Positions 54,901-64,000 of a stretch of DNA of 64,000 bases are shown piece by piece (position 1 is the first letter of the stretch; the number at the start of each line of letters is the position of its first letter). The position numbers were made by a program, and so were the translations under genes. The notes under the pieces are model-generated. The model did not search any database, was not told the DNA's origin, and saw nothing but the letters and a program-made list of their open reading frames with translations. Origin of the DNA: Siderastrea siderea (lineage: Eukaryota; Cnidaria; Anthozoa; Scleractinia; Rhizangiidae); assembly GCA_964030785.1 (NCBI GenBank), contig OZ034968.1:69719399-69783398 (forward strand), written 5' to 3'.

Positions 54901-57900
54901 TGCTAAAACCTACGCGGCATTTCTTCGATAAGTTTATTACAAGTGCTTCGAAGCTCCCCAGATCCTTTATTTCGGGTAATCCCAGTAAAATGCCGGTGAA
55001 ATGTCAGTATAAATTTTTGACCAGACTAATATTTTTATTTAGTGGCAGTTCATGTTATTTGTTAACATCCGAACGCGATGAAGATAACCCATTTAAACAG
55101 TCGAATAATTTTTATTTTGTTTTTGTAAATGAGCGCCGTTTCAAGTTCATTCAAGCGAACAGCCAATAAACCAAGGAGATTTGACAAGCCTTCACAGTTA
55201 ATGACAGGATATGGAAACATTGCAAACACCAAGCTAGACGGCTCGTGAGTAAAATAATCAAGCTGTGCTCAGCCTCTAGAACGACCTTTCGAGCTTGGTT
55301 TTACAGAACAGATCCCCAAAATATTGAAGGACAATTCGGAACACTTTCAGGCTTTTTGAGAAACACTTTTCGAAAGCGAACGAGCCAAAAAAAGCCCCGA
55401 AATGCATTTCAGACCGAAAAGTTTCAGGACTATTTTTGAGAAACGAACACCAGTTTATTCCTTCGCAGCTCCGCTTTTAGGCTTGGCTAAATCTATATAT
55501 TATTGGTCTGAATAAGGACCTTGTCTTGCCGGAAATACAGTAGATCGAATCTCGATAACTCGAGCTAACATTAACTCGAGTCAGACCGAATGGCAGTTTC
55601 CCGTGCTTTACTAATTACACTAGTTCTACTGCCGATAGGTCGATCACTCGAACTTTGGTCATAACTTAAACAGCTTTGCGTTTCCCCTTACGGTTTGAGT
55701 TATGGGCATTTTGCTGTGGTACCATTTAGAAAAGTTTGATCATTGAAAGTGTGCTCTGATTGTGGCCTCGAAATAGAACGAAGGTAATGAACATATTTGA
55801 CCGTACATGGGACCTAAACCGCAAATAAGGCCACAAATAGGAACTATTCTGGACGGAAAAATAACCCAGTCTGGTCTGGGTGGCAGGAGATCACTGAGTG
55901 GTTAACATGGTTAATTTGTCCAAACTATTCACAAATAAGCTATCAATTATCACTTGTGCATTAAATGCGAGGTGTCCTATGAGCAACGCAGCAGTACAGC
56001 GATTAACTTACTTGTTGGAGCCATTACTGTAAACAGAGTCTTCATCCCGCCATGCAAATGAACGTTCACGTGACAGTGTAGCATCCAGGTTCCCACCGCG
56101 TCAGGAGTCATCAAAACGGTCGCAAAGGATTCTGGCAGCAGATCGTAGACATCTCCGCGATGATACGACAGTGATTTCTGTTACGTAATATTAGTCTCTA
56201 ATCAGTTGCTGTGGGTGGTTATCTAGCAGGAAAATTGTATAAAGGGGCTGGGTATTTTTACGCCAGTTTTTTCCTGAGCCCGTCGGTGAAAAATATTTTT
56301 AAAAAGTGTAAAAACTACACCTTATTCGATAATCGTACAGAGAATATGCGAGGATATCTTACGAGCTGGGCAGAAAAATATTATGGAGTATTATCGGGTA
56401 TTATCTGTGAAAGGATGGAAGATAAAGGAGAATCGTGTGTGAGGTGATTCGTCTATGAAAACAATTTCCCGAGATAAATTTTATTGAAAGTCTAAAAAAA
56501 AATTGAAAGTCAAACTGATTTTGAATATTATTATTATTCCACTACATTACATATCTTCCTGTCATTGAACTTGTTTTATACATTGGTAATTGTCGAACAA
56601 CCCGGGACCGGGGGATACTCTCATATTTTGCACGTTGTCTTAATCTTTTATAGTAAAAGTACGCAGCAATGTAATAATAAGACCAATCGGTTGCAAGACT
56701 AAGATCTCAGCCGTTTGCTCATAAAATAAATGTCTTGATACTTACATACAAGACGCTTTGGCCATGGAAATGTACCGTGTGCATCTCCGTGTTACCACCA
56801 ATTTGCAGAAGATACCACACCACTTTCTCTCCGCTGTACATAGTCAAACCAGGATCATTTCCATACAAATATCCGTTGATGGCTGCCTTCAGATTGCTTT
56901 CCCAGAAGTCAAAGGTACCCCTTAACTGGGAGAGGGGAGGTGGGCTCTTGTCGGTGAGATATTTCTCAATATTTTCTTCAACGTACCAGTTCTGGGTCTC
57001 ATCAAACACGGTAAACAAGAGAACAAACTCTCTATCCACGCCCTTTATCTTCCCCTGGTCGTTCAGTGTTCCCTTGAGCAAATTAAAAGAAACCCTTGAG
57101 ATGAATGAAATTCATGCTACGAAAAATACATGGCAAGGAAAAATAAATTAAGGCCTTCTTCAAAATTACCTGATGAAATGTTCCTCGCAGCGAATAAAGC
57201 ACGACAATATGCACTGTTAAATTCAATCAGTCAGTCAGTCGGTCAGTTAGTCAGTCAGTCAGTCAGTCAGTCAGTCAGTCAGTCAGTCAGTCAGTCAGTG
57301 AATCAATCAATGACCCGGCATTACGGCTAAATTAATCTTTGTCATGGGCAACAACTGAAGTAAGATTCCAAAACAGAGATATCCAGCAAGCTCGAGTGGA
57401 CAAATCAGCTATATTAAAAATAATTCGGTTCTCAACTTTTGTGTGCATTGCTGAATTTGTTTGCCGTCTCTTGGTCCAATTTTGTGAGTGCTTTGAACTC
57501 CGCTGCTGCACCTGACGTACTATTTCCTTATGAGGTAGTTGGAAGCAGCGTTAGTCCCTGATAACCTTTGTGCGGTGAAACGATGATAAAATAGAAATTC
57601 AGCAAACGAGATTGGGAATCGAATAACAAGCTTTGTCCACGCGTACGGTCAAGGCCCCAAATGTTCCGAACAGAAACGTATTGCAGAGACAGCTCTTTGT
57701 CTTGGCCTCTGCCGTGCTTTTCATTGTTTATCTTTGTAAGTCTCTCATGGTTTACCTTTCTGCAAATGACCAGTGGTCCGACCAGTCCAGTGTTGGTATC
57801 TCTGACTGGATTCACGTCAGAGTAGTACCCCCATGTCAGACAATCAGTGTCATTAGGCCCAGGCCCTGCCCTTTCGGGTACTTTCCAGACGTAATTGTAA

Positions 57901-60900
57901 ATCTTTCCTGGGGCAATTGCGTTGTCCACAGTATCAGCACCTGTGGTGTTGTCCTTGTACTGGGATCCTTCGTCTTGTTTGCTTAAAATTATTCAAAATG
58001 ATTACGAGAATGTATGCAAAATTCTTCTCATGTCATGGAATTCGCCAGAAAACCTGGCGAACCTTTTGGAGTTTGAACCTTTGGGATTGTGACACTTTTA
58101 TTTTAGCAGCGTTACTGACGCAAAGGTAACTAAGACTAGGAGTGGTCCCTCGTTCAGCTCAGGGATAGTCGAACGAGAAGAACGTGTGAACGCGCGCGAA
58201 AGTCAGCAGTCGCGTGGAGACGTAGGTGTGACAAGTTTCCACGCGACTGACGACTTTCGCGCGCGTTCACACGTTCTTCTCGTTCAACTGTCCCTGACCT
58301 GAAGGAGGGACTGCTCGTAGTCTAAGTTGCCTTTGCGTCAGTAACGCTGCCTTGCGCCAGTAACGAGGCCTTAAATATGGAAACTCATTAATCTGACCGT
58401 GCCAGCAAAGGGATTATGAATATCTAGCCGTATTAAAAAGGTGACAGAAGCAAAAGAAAGGCAATTTAATAGGTGTGTAATTGCACGTTTTGCCTTATAT
58501 TGGACAGGAAACACTGAGTAATGTTTGGGTTTGTAAGGTGTGTTGCAGAGTAAATTTATAAATGAAATGCTTGCTGGAGGTTAACCTTATGTGGCGTTTG
58601 ACCATAATGTTGACGTAAGAAAATGACCGCGCATTTTTCCGGGCCAAATAATCTTAACCGGGTGGCTGTTAAGTTTGCTGCTCGAAATCTTCCATGTACA
58701 GGATTTCACCCAGAGACCGAAATTGTCACCAAAAATTATATATTGGTAGAGGAAAAAAATTAACGGCCTTGTTCATTCTTAGCAAGGACATGCTTGACTT
58801 CTCTGTTTGGATACCTGTAAAGGATTCCATGAGGGTGAATGGAATACTCTCTTGACGCCAAATTCTTGAACACGATTTCAATCGTGTCTCCAACTTCAGC
58901 CTTTACCAGAGGCCCACTAATTCCTAAGTGCTCTTCATCTTTGGATCGTTGCTTCTGTTTGGTAAATGTAGCATCAGTGTATTCCCGGTAGATCGCTTTC
59001 TTGTTTTTCGCGCCGATGAAAAGAGGGCCTGGTATAGTGTAACGAGCACCCCTATAAAAATGGTTTAGATTCATGCTTAGATCATTTTAGTTGCAATGAG
59101 TTAATTATGAAACACACAACTGACTCATTTGAGGCCAGCGCTAAACTTGGCTGTGCCGGGTACAAGAGTATGGACGTATGACGCTACAAAGTAAAAACGC
59201 TAACTTCCCGACAGGTGCCGAACCAATAAACCAATGAGCTACAAAGTGTATTCCATGGAGCAATGGGACTTAAAAAATGCGTCCCCGACGAATGTCGAAC
59301 CAATGTTATATATCCACTAAGCTGACACAGGGGGGGGGGGGGAGGGGGGGGGGGCGAATGTGACTACAGCGTAATTTGAGTACCTTATGCCGGTGAGAAT
59401 CCACTACTCATGCTCTGACCGCTTATCGGTTAAGCTGGGAGCTTGTGGCTAGCTTAACCTTTTATGAGGTTCATAATGCCTTTTTTACATACGCCTGCAT
59501 ACTTTGAGGATCAGTTAACGAAGTACCAAGGGACGGCGGATATTGGCTCGTTATATCGAGGGTTCGTTATACAGTGGAACCTCGATTTAATGAATGTCTA
59601 TGCGACGAAGTCCTCGGTTAAAGCGACGGTATTTTCCAGCCCAGTAATAGTGTAATGTATGGAAAAAAAACCTCGATTTAACGAGCCATTTTCCCCAGTC
59701 CCTTGGTACTTCGTTAAATCGAGCCTCCACTCTTTAAAAGTTTTTTTCCCATACATTACACTATTACTGGGCTGAAAAATACTGTCGGTTAAACCGAGGA
59801 CTTCTTTATTATAGAGGTTCGTTAAATCGAGGTTCCACCGTAAGTCAATGAAAGTGTTTAGTTCAGTGTCCAAAAGAAAGCCGAGGGTGAACTACGGAGA
59901 TTGATCATTTTTAAATAAGTAAAGCCTGAGTAGAACCTCGATTTAACGAAGTAAAAGTAAAAATGTAGGAGAAAAAAACATGTATTGTTTTTATGCAGGA
60001 AACACATTGTTGGGCCATAAAACTGAATTCAAAACTGCTACTGATCCTGGGCTAGCTTGAACCTGCATTGAACGAACAGGCACTGGTCGTGTGATTATTA
60101 CTCTTGAATTATCCGGAAGGAATTTAATGCGAAAACAAGAAAGCTTTCAATGACAATACTTACTCGCTGTCTTGAAGATCTACCCCTTCAATTAAATCTT
60201 TCCCAGATGGCGCGTAGTCCCAAGTTTCCTCGACAGCTGCAATGTAATACCATCTCTTCTTCTCTCCCATTGGCTGCTCAGCCACGGCCTTCCCACAATC
60301 CTTCTGGACCGTGTACTTAGCAACCATTCCTCCTCTCAGGTTGCTGTTAGTGCGACAGATTAATTTCCACTCTCCAGGGTTGTCTGGGGTCATTTGCATT
60401 GTGGCAAGAGATCCTATGTTTAATACGAATAGGTAAAAGAACTTATAATTGTCTCAAAAGTTTGATGCAGCATTGCATGCGGTACAAGTTGCACAAAGCA
60501 CTGTTTAAGGCAATACTGCAACAACTCAAAAGAGTTGTTGCAGTATTGCATGTCGTACAACTTATGTTTTTCGCACTTGCAGAGAGTCAAAATGTAAACA
60601 CTCTGATGTAATCGATTAAATAATCATATATACGTTTCTTTTCAAAGCTCATATTCTAATGTTTTTCTACTATTTTGAAACACGCTCCTTTAAGAACTTT
60701 ATCTAACTACTATTTCTTATTTTTCTTATAAAAGGCATGGCTTTTTAATCCCTTGCAAGTTTTGATTTCAGGTTGCAGTTGTTAACCAGTCTGCAATTAA
60801 CTTGACTGGACTGAGTAAGATCATTCGGGTCAGAGTGGTCAAAAACCGTGTTGCTGTTGACAGTGGTTCGACAACCCGAAATGAAGACGTCTTCAATTCA

Positions 60901-63900
60901 GCGTGTTGCCAACAGATGTAGCACTCCCCAGACTTTTTTTTTACCATGGTGCGAAACAAAGTCACACAAGGGTCTTCGTTTTGTTTAGAAAAAAGCAACT
61001 AGGGCCATTACTAACAATCCTCCCCCAGATGGATGTTGGTTCATCGCAAAGCCACATCACGCATTTTGTTACCTTATCTCTTACGGCTCACTGATAACCA
61101 TTTACAGTATACTTCTTGGTACAAAGCATCAATTTGGATCAGAGCAAGGAAATACAGCCCTTGCAGAACTCAGACACTAACTCTTCAACCTTCAGATCGA
61201 AGGCACCACGCTCTAACCGCTGAGCTGTCGTGCCTCTTCATTTACATGTACTAACCTTCCATTAAACCAACTGTATCGTAGTTGTTTCCATGCCGTATGA
61301 ATGTGTTTCCATAAAAGGAAGCGGTATGCATCTGTGCTGCTGGGCCACCCATTAAATGCCATGAAACGTTGTCACCCTTGCACATGCGCAAGCCTGGCAA
61401 ATTGCCGTACATGTAACCGTTGATGTTTCTCATTTTGTTGCTGGCCTTGAACCCGGAATCATCTAAGAGAATACGAATCAAAAATGAAAGTATAAAGAAG
61501 GAGAACAAGAACGAAAACGACAGACTCGGCACAATACATCTCACACTTCATTAGGAAAAGGCACTGTAAGAGAAGAGTGTTTTGTTCGTCTCCATTTATA
61601 TCAAACGGCAAGAAGCGGTAACTAAAGTCACATGTTTCCTTTGAAAAGATGTTTCGTAGTAAACTTACTTTCGTCTACTGTAGAAGCATTCCCTGCCAGG
61701 TTTTTATTGTCGTTTAAGTACCATGAGAGGTCTTCGTCAGTTAACGCAAACCGCAGGAAAAACTCGTGGTCTGTGTCTTTTCTTTTCCACGGCCAGTCTT
61801 CATCCAAGGTTCCTTTTTTGCAGATAATTAGAGGACCAATAAGGCCTGTCAAAAAAAAAATGCAAAAGAGCATGAACTTCGTCTTTCAACTATAAAGCAA
61901 GTCAAAAAAGAAATAACCCGAGACTAACTACCATCAGCTGACAATCCACTTGCCTCAGTTGGTGTCACCAACAACAGTCCTTTCAAGGACTACACGCATC
62001 TGGTCGAGCATACACAACTTACTTTTGATACTCTAAATAAAGCTATTGAACGTGTGAAGTAAATGAAAGCTATTGTGGTACACTGTTTGCTATGCTGTGG
62101 AAGATGGTTCTAGTTTTGAGTCAGTTGGATAAAATTCAACTGATAGTGTGAACACTGAAATGAAAAAAATCAATATAAAACTTAAAATGCGTAAGAAAGA
62201 GTAAAAAGTTTCTTACAAATACTGCTTTAACATTAGCTACAAAAAATACAATGCGACGTCAACTTCAAAATGCTTTTGGAAGGTCTTATTTGCTCACTTA
62301 GACTGTTCTAGTTCCAAGCTGCGTGATACGCCAGTCTCTGTTTGCCATATTTCTGTTTATGAATAGGTTTCTCCAATATTTTGCAAAGTGAAGTGAGCGT
62401 TGTGGTTATATACCTACCACTGTGTATGTCCCTGGTCGAATCAACATTGGAATGATACATCCATGTGAGGCACGGAGGGTCATTCTTGGTTGGCGCCACA
62501 GCCTCGGGCACAGTCCATCTATAAAGGTACGTTTGATTTGGCATTATTGCATTATCAGCAGTGTCATTTCCAGATGTGCCATCCTGATAGGGTGCACCTT
62601 CGTTTGCTTTGTCGTAGAATACTCCGAGAGGATGCATACTGTAATTACGACTTCCCTGTAAAAAAAGTGATAAAAGGTAAAAAGGGTGGTGAAAAAGTCA
62701 TCGTCCAATAAGGGGTTATGGAATACATGATATTTTTTACCAAGACGTATCTACAATGCTCAGTACAAACCAATAACTAAAGTGATGACACGTTTTTAGG
62801 ACGGTAGTATACCAACCAACCTAAACTATTTATCAAGCTAAGTTTAAAGTTAAGTGGAAGTGAATTGTAACTTGATAAAGTTGGGCCAAATTCAACTTTA
62901 AGCTCTGTCATTGTTTCCAAGTCGTGATTTTAGCAGTCCAGGCAAAACCAGGCAAAGACCCCTTTCTGAGTCTCCTTTAAAGAAACATTGTGACAGAAAA
63001 TACAATTGGGTGGGCAGTGTTCATTTCACTGCACCCAAGAGCTCTCATTCTGCACCGAAAGTACGTTCATTTTATAGAATTTTGATTACCTGATTCCTAA
63101 AGAGAACCTGGATTTCATCGCCAACCTCAGCACGAATCACAGGACCCAAGAATCCTAAGTGCATTTCACTCGATGATCGGTTTAATTTGGTAGTAAAGGT
63201 CTCATCAGTGTACTCAACATACATGGCCTTTTTGTACCGTCCTCCTATTCTGTTATCAGCCTGGGTGAAGTACACAGCAGACTCACTGCGAAGAGAAACA
63301 TATAAAAATGAATCTTGACGGGATGGAGAATGGGGCCAAAATCGAACAGACGCGGTATGGGATATTTGAAATGGGATTCGGGATCAAATAATGTGGCGGG
63401 AAGCGGGAAGTACTTTTTCTCTCGTCTTGTAGGCTGAATGTTAGCCTGAGAATCAGGCCATCAGTCTAAGCAAAATTGTTGGAATCTATAATCGGGAGAT
63501 GGTTTTAAGACCACAAATATCTAGACGCCAGTGAACTTGCACTAGGGAAAAGTGGGATTGGTATGAGGTTTCTGACTCGCGTGGGACGGTGGACAGGATA
63601 AAAGTTAAGCCTATTGTAGAATGCCATCGAATCAGGTTCCTTACTGACACCTCCGTATGGACACAACTTTCTTTGACAGAAAGATAACTTGGTTGGACAG
63701 CGAATCTTTTCTGAGATTTATTTTGATGTCTGTCCGCTCTGAAGAGATTGGAAAGATTGGAATTGACAGCCTTTTTTGAAACCAGTCTCACTTTCGCAGT
63801 TTTCACCACTTTAGGAGTTTGAGATCAACAATAAGACAATTAAACAGCACATCACTCCAAAAGATAAAAGCTTCTCAACCTTCCTGGCGAAGTAAGCGAT

Positions 63901-63958
63901 TTTCCATCAATGTTGTTGACACCAGATGGTCCGTAATCCCATACCACTTCATCTGCAG
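48843..63958 (-). CDS. HEPH: Hephaestin/ceruloplasmin-like multicopper oxidase, 3' part, 11 exons
   Basis: Large six-domain plasma or membrane ferroxidases (ceruloplasmin, hephaestin, HEPHL1) oxidise Fe(II) at a trinuclear copper centre fed by type 1 coppers. The window holds about 735 residues: two full two-domain units, each starting W-D-Y-(G/A)-P-S-G. The 5' exons lie beyond the right edge and would supply the first unit if the protein has the usual three. All ten internal junctions agree in phase. The last unit keeps the domain-6 ligands MHTVHFHG and HCHVNVHLHGGM. The first unit here lacks key ligands (IHPH replaced by MHPL, HSH by HSN, and the type 1 His by Asn in LICRTNSNLRGGM). The C terminus looks GPI-signal-like rather than a hephaestin transmembrane tail. 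Confidence 0.92.
49001..49885. mobile_element. Repeat unit 1 with GTCCGTCCGTACATCC head
   Basis: Head TATAGCGAAGCC...CAGCGGAGCTCCATTGCTAA, then a CCGTCCGTCCGTA-rich patch (49,106-49,152); tail CTCCGCTTTTAGGCTTGGCT followed by AAATTTATATATTA (49,852-49,885). Same head and tail bound the next unit (49,945-55,504), so this is probably an internally deleted copy. Contains a tRNA-like SINE at about 49,640-49,830. Confidence 0.65.
49640..49830 (+). mobile_element. tRNA-derived SINE
   Basis: A-box TGGCCTAGTGGA at 49,648-49,659, B-box GGTTCGACACT at 49,691-49,701, followed by a T-rich then CAAAA-rich tail. No intact tRNA fold to its 3' side, so not a functional tRNA gene. Confidence 0.6.
50257..53749 (+). 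mobile_element. 3.5-kb element with about 130-base inverted ends and a broken gene
   Basis: Left arm 50,257-50,386 and right arm 53,615-53,749 are inverse copies sharing AGTCAGGTGGCTAAGTG, ATCTATACAGAGCGGACAAA and AGCACCAAA blocks in the same order. Between them, on the plus strand, is a decayed protein gene (50,990-52,990). The ends do not match a TIR I know. Confidence 0.68.
50990..52990 (+). pseudogene. Broken gene of an uncharacterised element-borne protein
   Basis: Read across frames: WHQSCHLKFSLSKLKKAQKR, CVFCDEKVGVLHSFSTIEAD, NIRRIVTDLQDFELLAKISG, then 51,380-52,135 (LVEYIEDSVENG, DHFQEAHEQDDGKQTVLIF, AKAAKIVRRDM, EPPLPIYISLDIH), then CVSPVCLKKGLFSVGALDNL and DHSPSSTTVTSSFQGTGISV (52,175-52,330), and at about 52,830-52,980 a cysteine-rich end SKACQELIKC...CTRCKCVKYGLECTPLCKC. 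At least three frameshifts and several stops break it. I recall similar multi-copy uncharacterised proteins in cnidarians, but I know no assigned function. Not a standard DDE transposase by eye. Confidence 0.65.
54406..54930. repeat. Degenerate tandem repeat, about 190-220 bases, three units
   Basis: Units begin AAGCGAAGCAGTTGTCG near 54,406, 54,629 and 54,820, each followed by TTTAAAGCTATTTTATCC and AAAAGCTTCCRAAAACAG or variants, with a TTAGAGAACGAAATATAA join. Non-coding. Confidence 0.75.
56012..56177 (-). CDS. HEPH: Hephaestin-like exon: HCH type 1/trinuclear motif
   Basis: 166 bases. TPDAVGTWMLHCHVNVHLHG then GMKTLFTVM: H-C-H-x4-H-x4-M is complete. Acceptor TAACAG, donor CAA/GTAAGT. Ends with one spare base that fits the final exon 7 kb away. 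Confidence 0.93.
56746..57072 (-). CDS. HEPH: Hephaestin-like exon: last even domain, trinuclear ligands
   Basis: 327 bases. FVLLFTVFDETQNWYVEENI, INGYLYGNDPGLTMYSGEKV, then EMHTVHFHGQSVLY: H-x-x-H-x-H gives one type 1 and two trinuclear copper ligands. Acceptor CTCAAG, donor TAT/GTAAGT. Confidence 0.93.
57226..57299. repeat. (TCAG)n microsatellite
   Basis: About eighteen TCAG units, between two hephaestin-like exons. The frame S-V-S-Q is not protein. Confidence 0.95.
57756..57981 (-). CDS. HEPH: Hephaestin-like exon: last-unit odd domain, second half
   Basis: 226 bases. Starts SKQDEGSQYKD after TTTTAAG, then NYVWKVPERAGPGPNDTDCL and WGYYSDVNPVRD, ending LVGPLVICRK. YYSD replaces H-S-H, as in domains 3 and 5 of ceruloplasmin. 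Donor AAG/GTAAAC. Confidence 0.9.
58107..58349. mobile_element. Palindromic MITE, 243 bases
   Basis: Ends CAGCGTTACTGACGCAAAGG and its reverse complement; inner arms GAACGAGAAGAACGTGTGAA, CGCGCGCGAAAGTC also inverted; loop near 58,217-58,235. Non-coding, in a hephaestin-like intron. Confidence 0.85.
58815..59051 (-). CDS. HEPH: Hephaestin-like exon: last-unit odd domain with HPH
   Basis: 237 bases. AIYREYTDATFTKQKQRSKD, then LGISGPLVKAEVGDTIEIVF and EYSIHPHGILY: H-P-H is intact here. Donor CAG/GTATCC chosen because it is the only GT that joins the next exon in phase; the open frame runs on a little further without homology. Confidence 0.87.
59331..59354. repeat. Poly(G) run
   Basis: 12 G, A, then 11 G. 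A G-quadruplex or an assembly trouble spot. Confidence 0.9.
59572..59840. mobile_element. TA-flanked MITE of pogo/Tigger type, 269 bases
   Basis: Left CAGTGGAACCTCGATTTAAT, right end the inverse (CGGTGGAACCTCGATTTAAC). TA at 59,570-59,571 and 59,841-59,842 is the target duplication. Arms are inverted over most of the length. Fragments of further copies lie at 59,500-59,560 and 59,930-59,950. Confidence 0.85.
60164..60413 (-). CDS. HEPH: Hephaestin-like exon: end of even domain, start of next unit
   Basis: 250 bases. MTPDNPGEWKLICRTNSNLR then GGM: the type 1 Cys is kept but the following His (S-H in the family) is Asn. Then RWYYIAAVEETWDYAPSGKD opens the last unit. Acceptor ACATAG, donor GA/GTAAGT. 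Confidence 0.92.
61165..61235 (-). mobile_element. Worn tRNA-like SINE head
   Basis: Minus strand GGCACGACAGCTCAGCGGTT then AGAGCGTGGTGCC resembles a tRNA D-arm and A-box. No good B-box or acceptor stem, so a decayed SINE rather than a tRNA gene. Confidence 0.4.
61256..61462 (-). CDS. HEPH: Hephaestin-like exon: even domain, type 1 His
   Basis: 207 bases. INGYMYGNLPGLRMCKGDNV, SWHLMGGPAAQMHTASFYGN. The H of MHTAS is the first type 1 copper ligand. Acceptor TCTTAG, donor AAG/GTTAGT. Confidence 0.92.
61669..61845 (-). CDS. HEPH: Hephaestin-like exon: domain boundary
   Basis: 177 bases. GLIGPLIICKKGTLDEDW, then DHEFFLRFALTDEDLSWYL, the usual odd-to-even domain junction. Donor GAAA/GTAAGT. Confidence 0.92.
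62045..62166. repeat. Single dispersed copy of the 2.5-kb tandem-repeat family
   Basis: AAATGAAAGCTATTGTGGTAC, TGCTATGCTGTGGAAGATGG and TTCTAGTTTTGAGTCAG follow the order of the repeat at 2,500-2,870, about 75 percent alike by eye. Confidence 0.6.
62418..62655 (-). CDS. HEPH: Hephaestin-like exon: degraded copper motifs
   Basis: 238 bases. YSMHPLGVFYDK where the family often has H-P-H-G, and LTWMYHSNVDSTRD where domain 1 has H-S-H. Remainder (NAIMPNQTYLYRWTVPE) is normal. Acceptor TTTACAG, donor GTG/GTAGGT. Confidence 0.92.
63090..63285 (-). CDS. HEPH: Hephaestin-like exon: odd domain core
   Basis: 196 bases. YKKAMYVEYTDETFT, then HLGFLGPVIRAEVGDEIQVL, ending FRNQ: the Y-R-E-Y-x-D-x-x-F and G-x-L-G-P-x-I-R-A-E-V-G-D signatures. 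Acceptor TTCGCAG, donor CAG/GTAATC. Confidence 0.93.
63880..63958 (-). CDS. HEPH: Hephaestin-like exon: start of first unit in window
   Basis: 79 bases. ADEVVWDYGPSGVNNIDGKS, the standard start of an odd-numbered cupredoxin domain. Acceptor TGTATAG, donor AAG/GTTGAG (GT with weak +3/+4, but the phase fits). Confidence 0.85.
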
Positions 63959-64000
63959 CTATACAATAAATTTTGGTCCTATTACCGCTGACGGTTGGCA

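Larger units (their letters stand above)
49945..55504. mobile_element. Repeat unit 2 (5.6 kb), same ends as unit 1, with a nested element
   Basis: Head TATAGCGGAGCC...CAGCGGAGCTCCATTGCTAA and GTCCGTCCGTACATCCGTAC; tail CTCCGCTTTTAGGCTTGGCT then AAATCTATATATTA. Inside are an inverted-repeat element (50,257-53,749) and degenerate tandem repeats at 54,406-54,930. All of it is in the last intron of the hephaestin-like gene. Confidence 0.6.

Noticed and set aside
60750..61000. Possible extra oxidase exon on the minus strand
   Set aside because: The exons ending at 61,256 and starting at 60,413 already join in phase into the expected sequence, and this frame has no domain similarity.
1..64000. CRISPR arrays, bacterial operons, ribosomal RNA genes
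   Set aside because: No regularly spaced identical repeats with unique spacers and no rRNA-like sequence; the window is plainly eukaryotic nuclear DNA.

Overview
The window is eukaryotic: coding sequence is split into short exons with GT/AG boundaries, lies in AT-rich DNA, and is surrounded by microsatellites, MITE-like hairpins and LINE remains. Gene content (attractin, a carbohydrate sulfotransferase, a hephaestin/ceruloplasmin multicopper oxidase) and the repeat repertoire suggest a cnidarian, most likely a stony coral. That assignment is inference from family architecture and repeat style; I cannot fix genus or species.

Layout. (1) About 1.8-36.5 kb, minus strand: most of an attractin-type gene. 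Signal peptide, EGF, CUB, EGF, a six-blade-like Kelch region, PSI repeats, two laminin-type EGFs and the membrane-proximal domain are present; transmembrane and cytoplasmic exons must lie beyond the left edge. I place 24 exons by splice sites, reading phase and similarity. Phase and homology show at least two more that I could not find (between 34,060 and 32,927, and between 8,764 and 6,873). (2) The attractin introns hold a nearly full-length L1-type LINE with a candidate 10-bp target duplication (25,971-31,306), itself inside a TTAA-flanked inverted-repeat element (25,411-32,347); a large foldback-like element whose arms are made of simple tandem repeats (about 19.2-23.5 kb); several MITE families; a tRNA-derived SINE; and a strange array of a 14-base motif (14,881-15,845). 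(3) 36.6-41.0 kb is intergenic, with TTAA MITEs. (4) 41.9-46.4 kb, plus strand: a complete three-exon CHST8-14-like carbohydrate sulfotransferase with an N-terminal signal anchor. (5) 46.4-48.8 kb: intergenic repeats. (6) 48.8 kb to beyond the right edge, minus strand: the 3' two thirds or so of a hephaestin/ceruloplasmin-like ferroxidase, 11 exons in the window, ending in a small exon that encodes a GPI-signal-like hydrophobic tail. Its last intron (7 kb) contains a nested transposon with a broken, unusual protein gene (51.0-53.0 kb).

The three genes do not form a known pathway. Attractin is a cell-surface receptor-like protein, the sulfotransferase acts in the Golgi, and the multicopper oxidase is probably a cell-surface iron or copper oxidase. 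The most unusual content lies in the intronic mobile DNA and in the metal-site changes of the oxidase.
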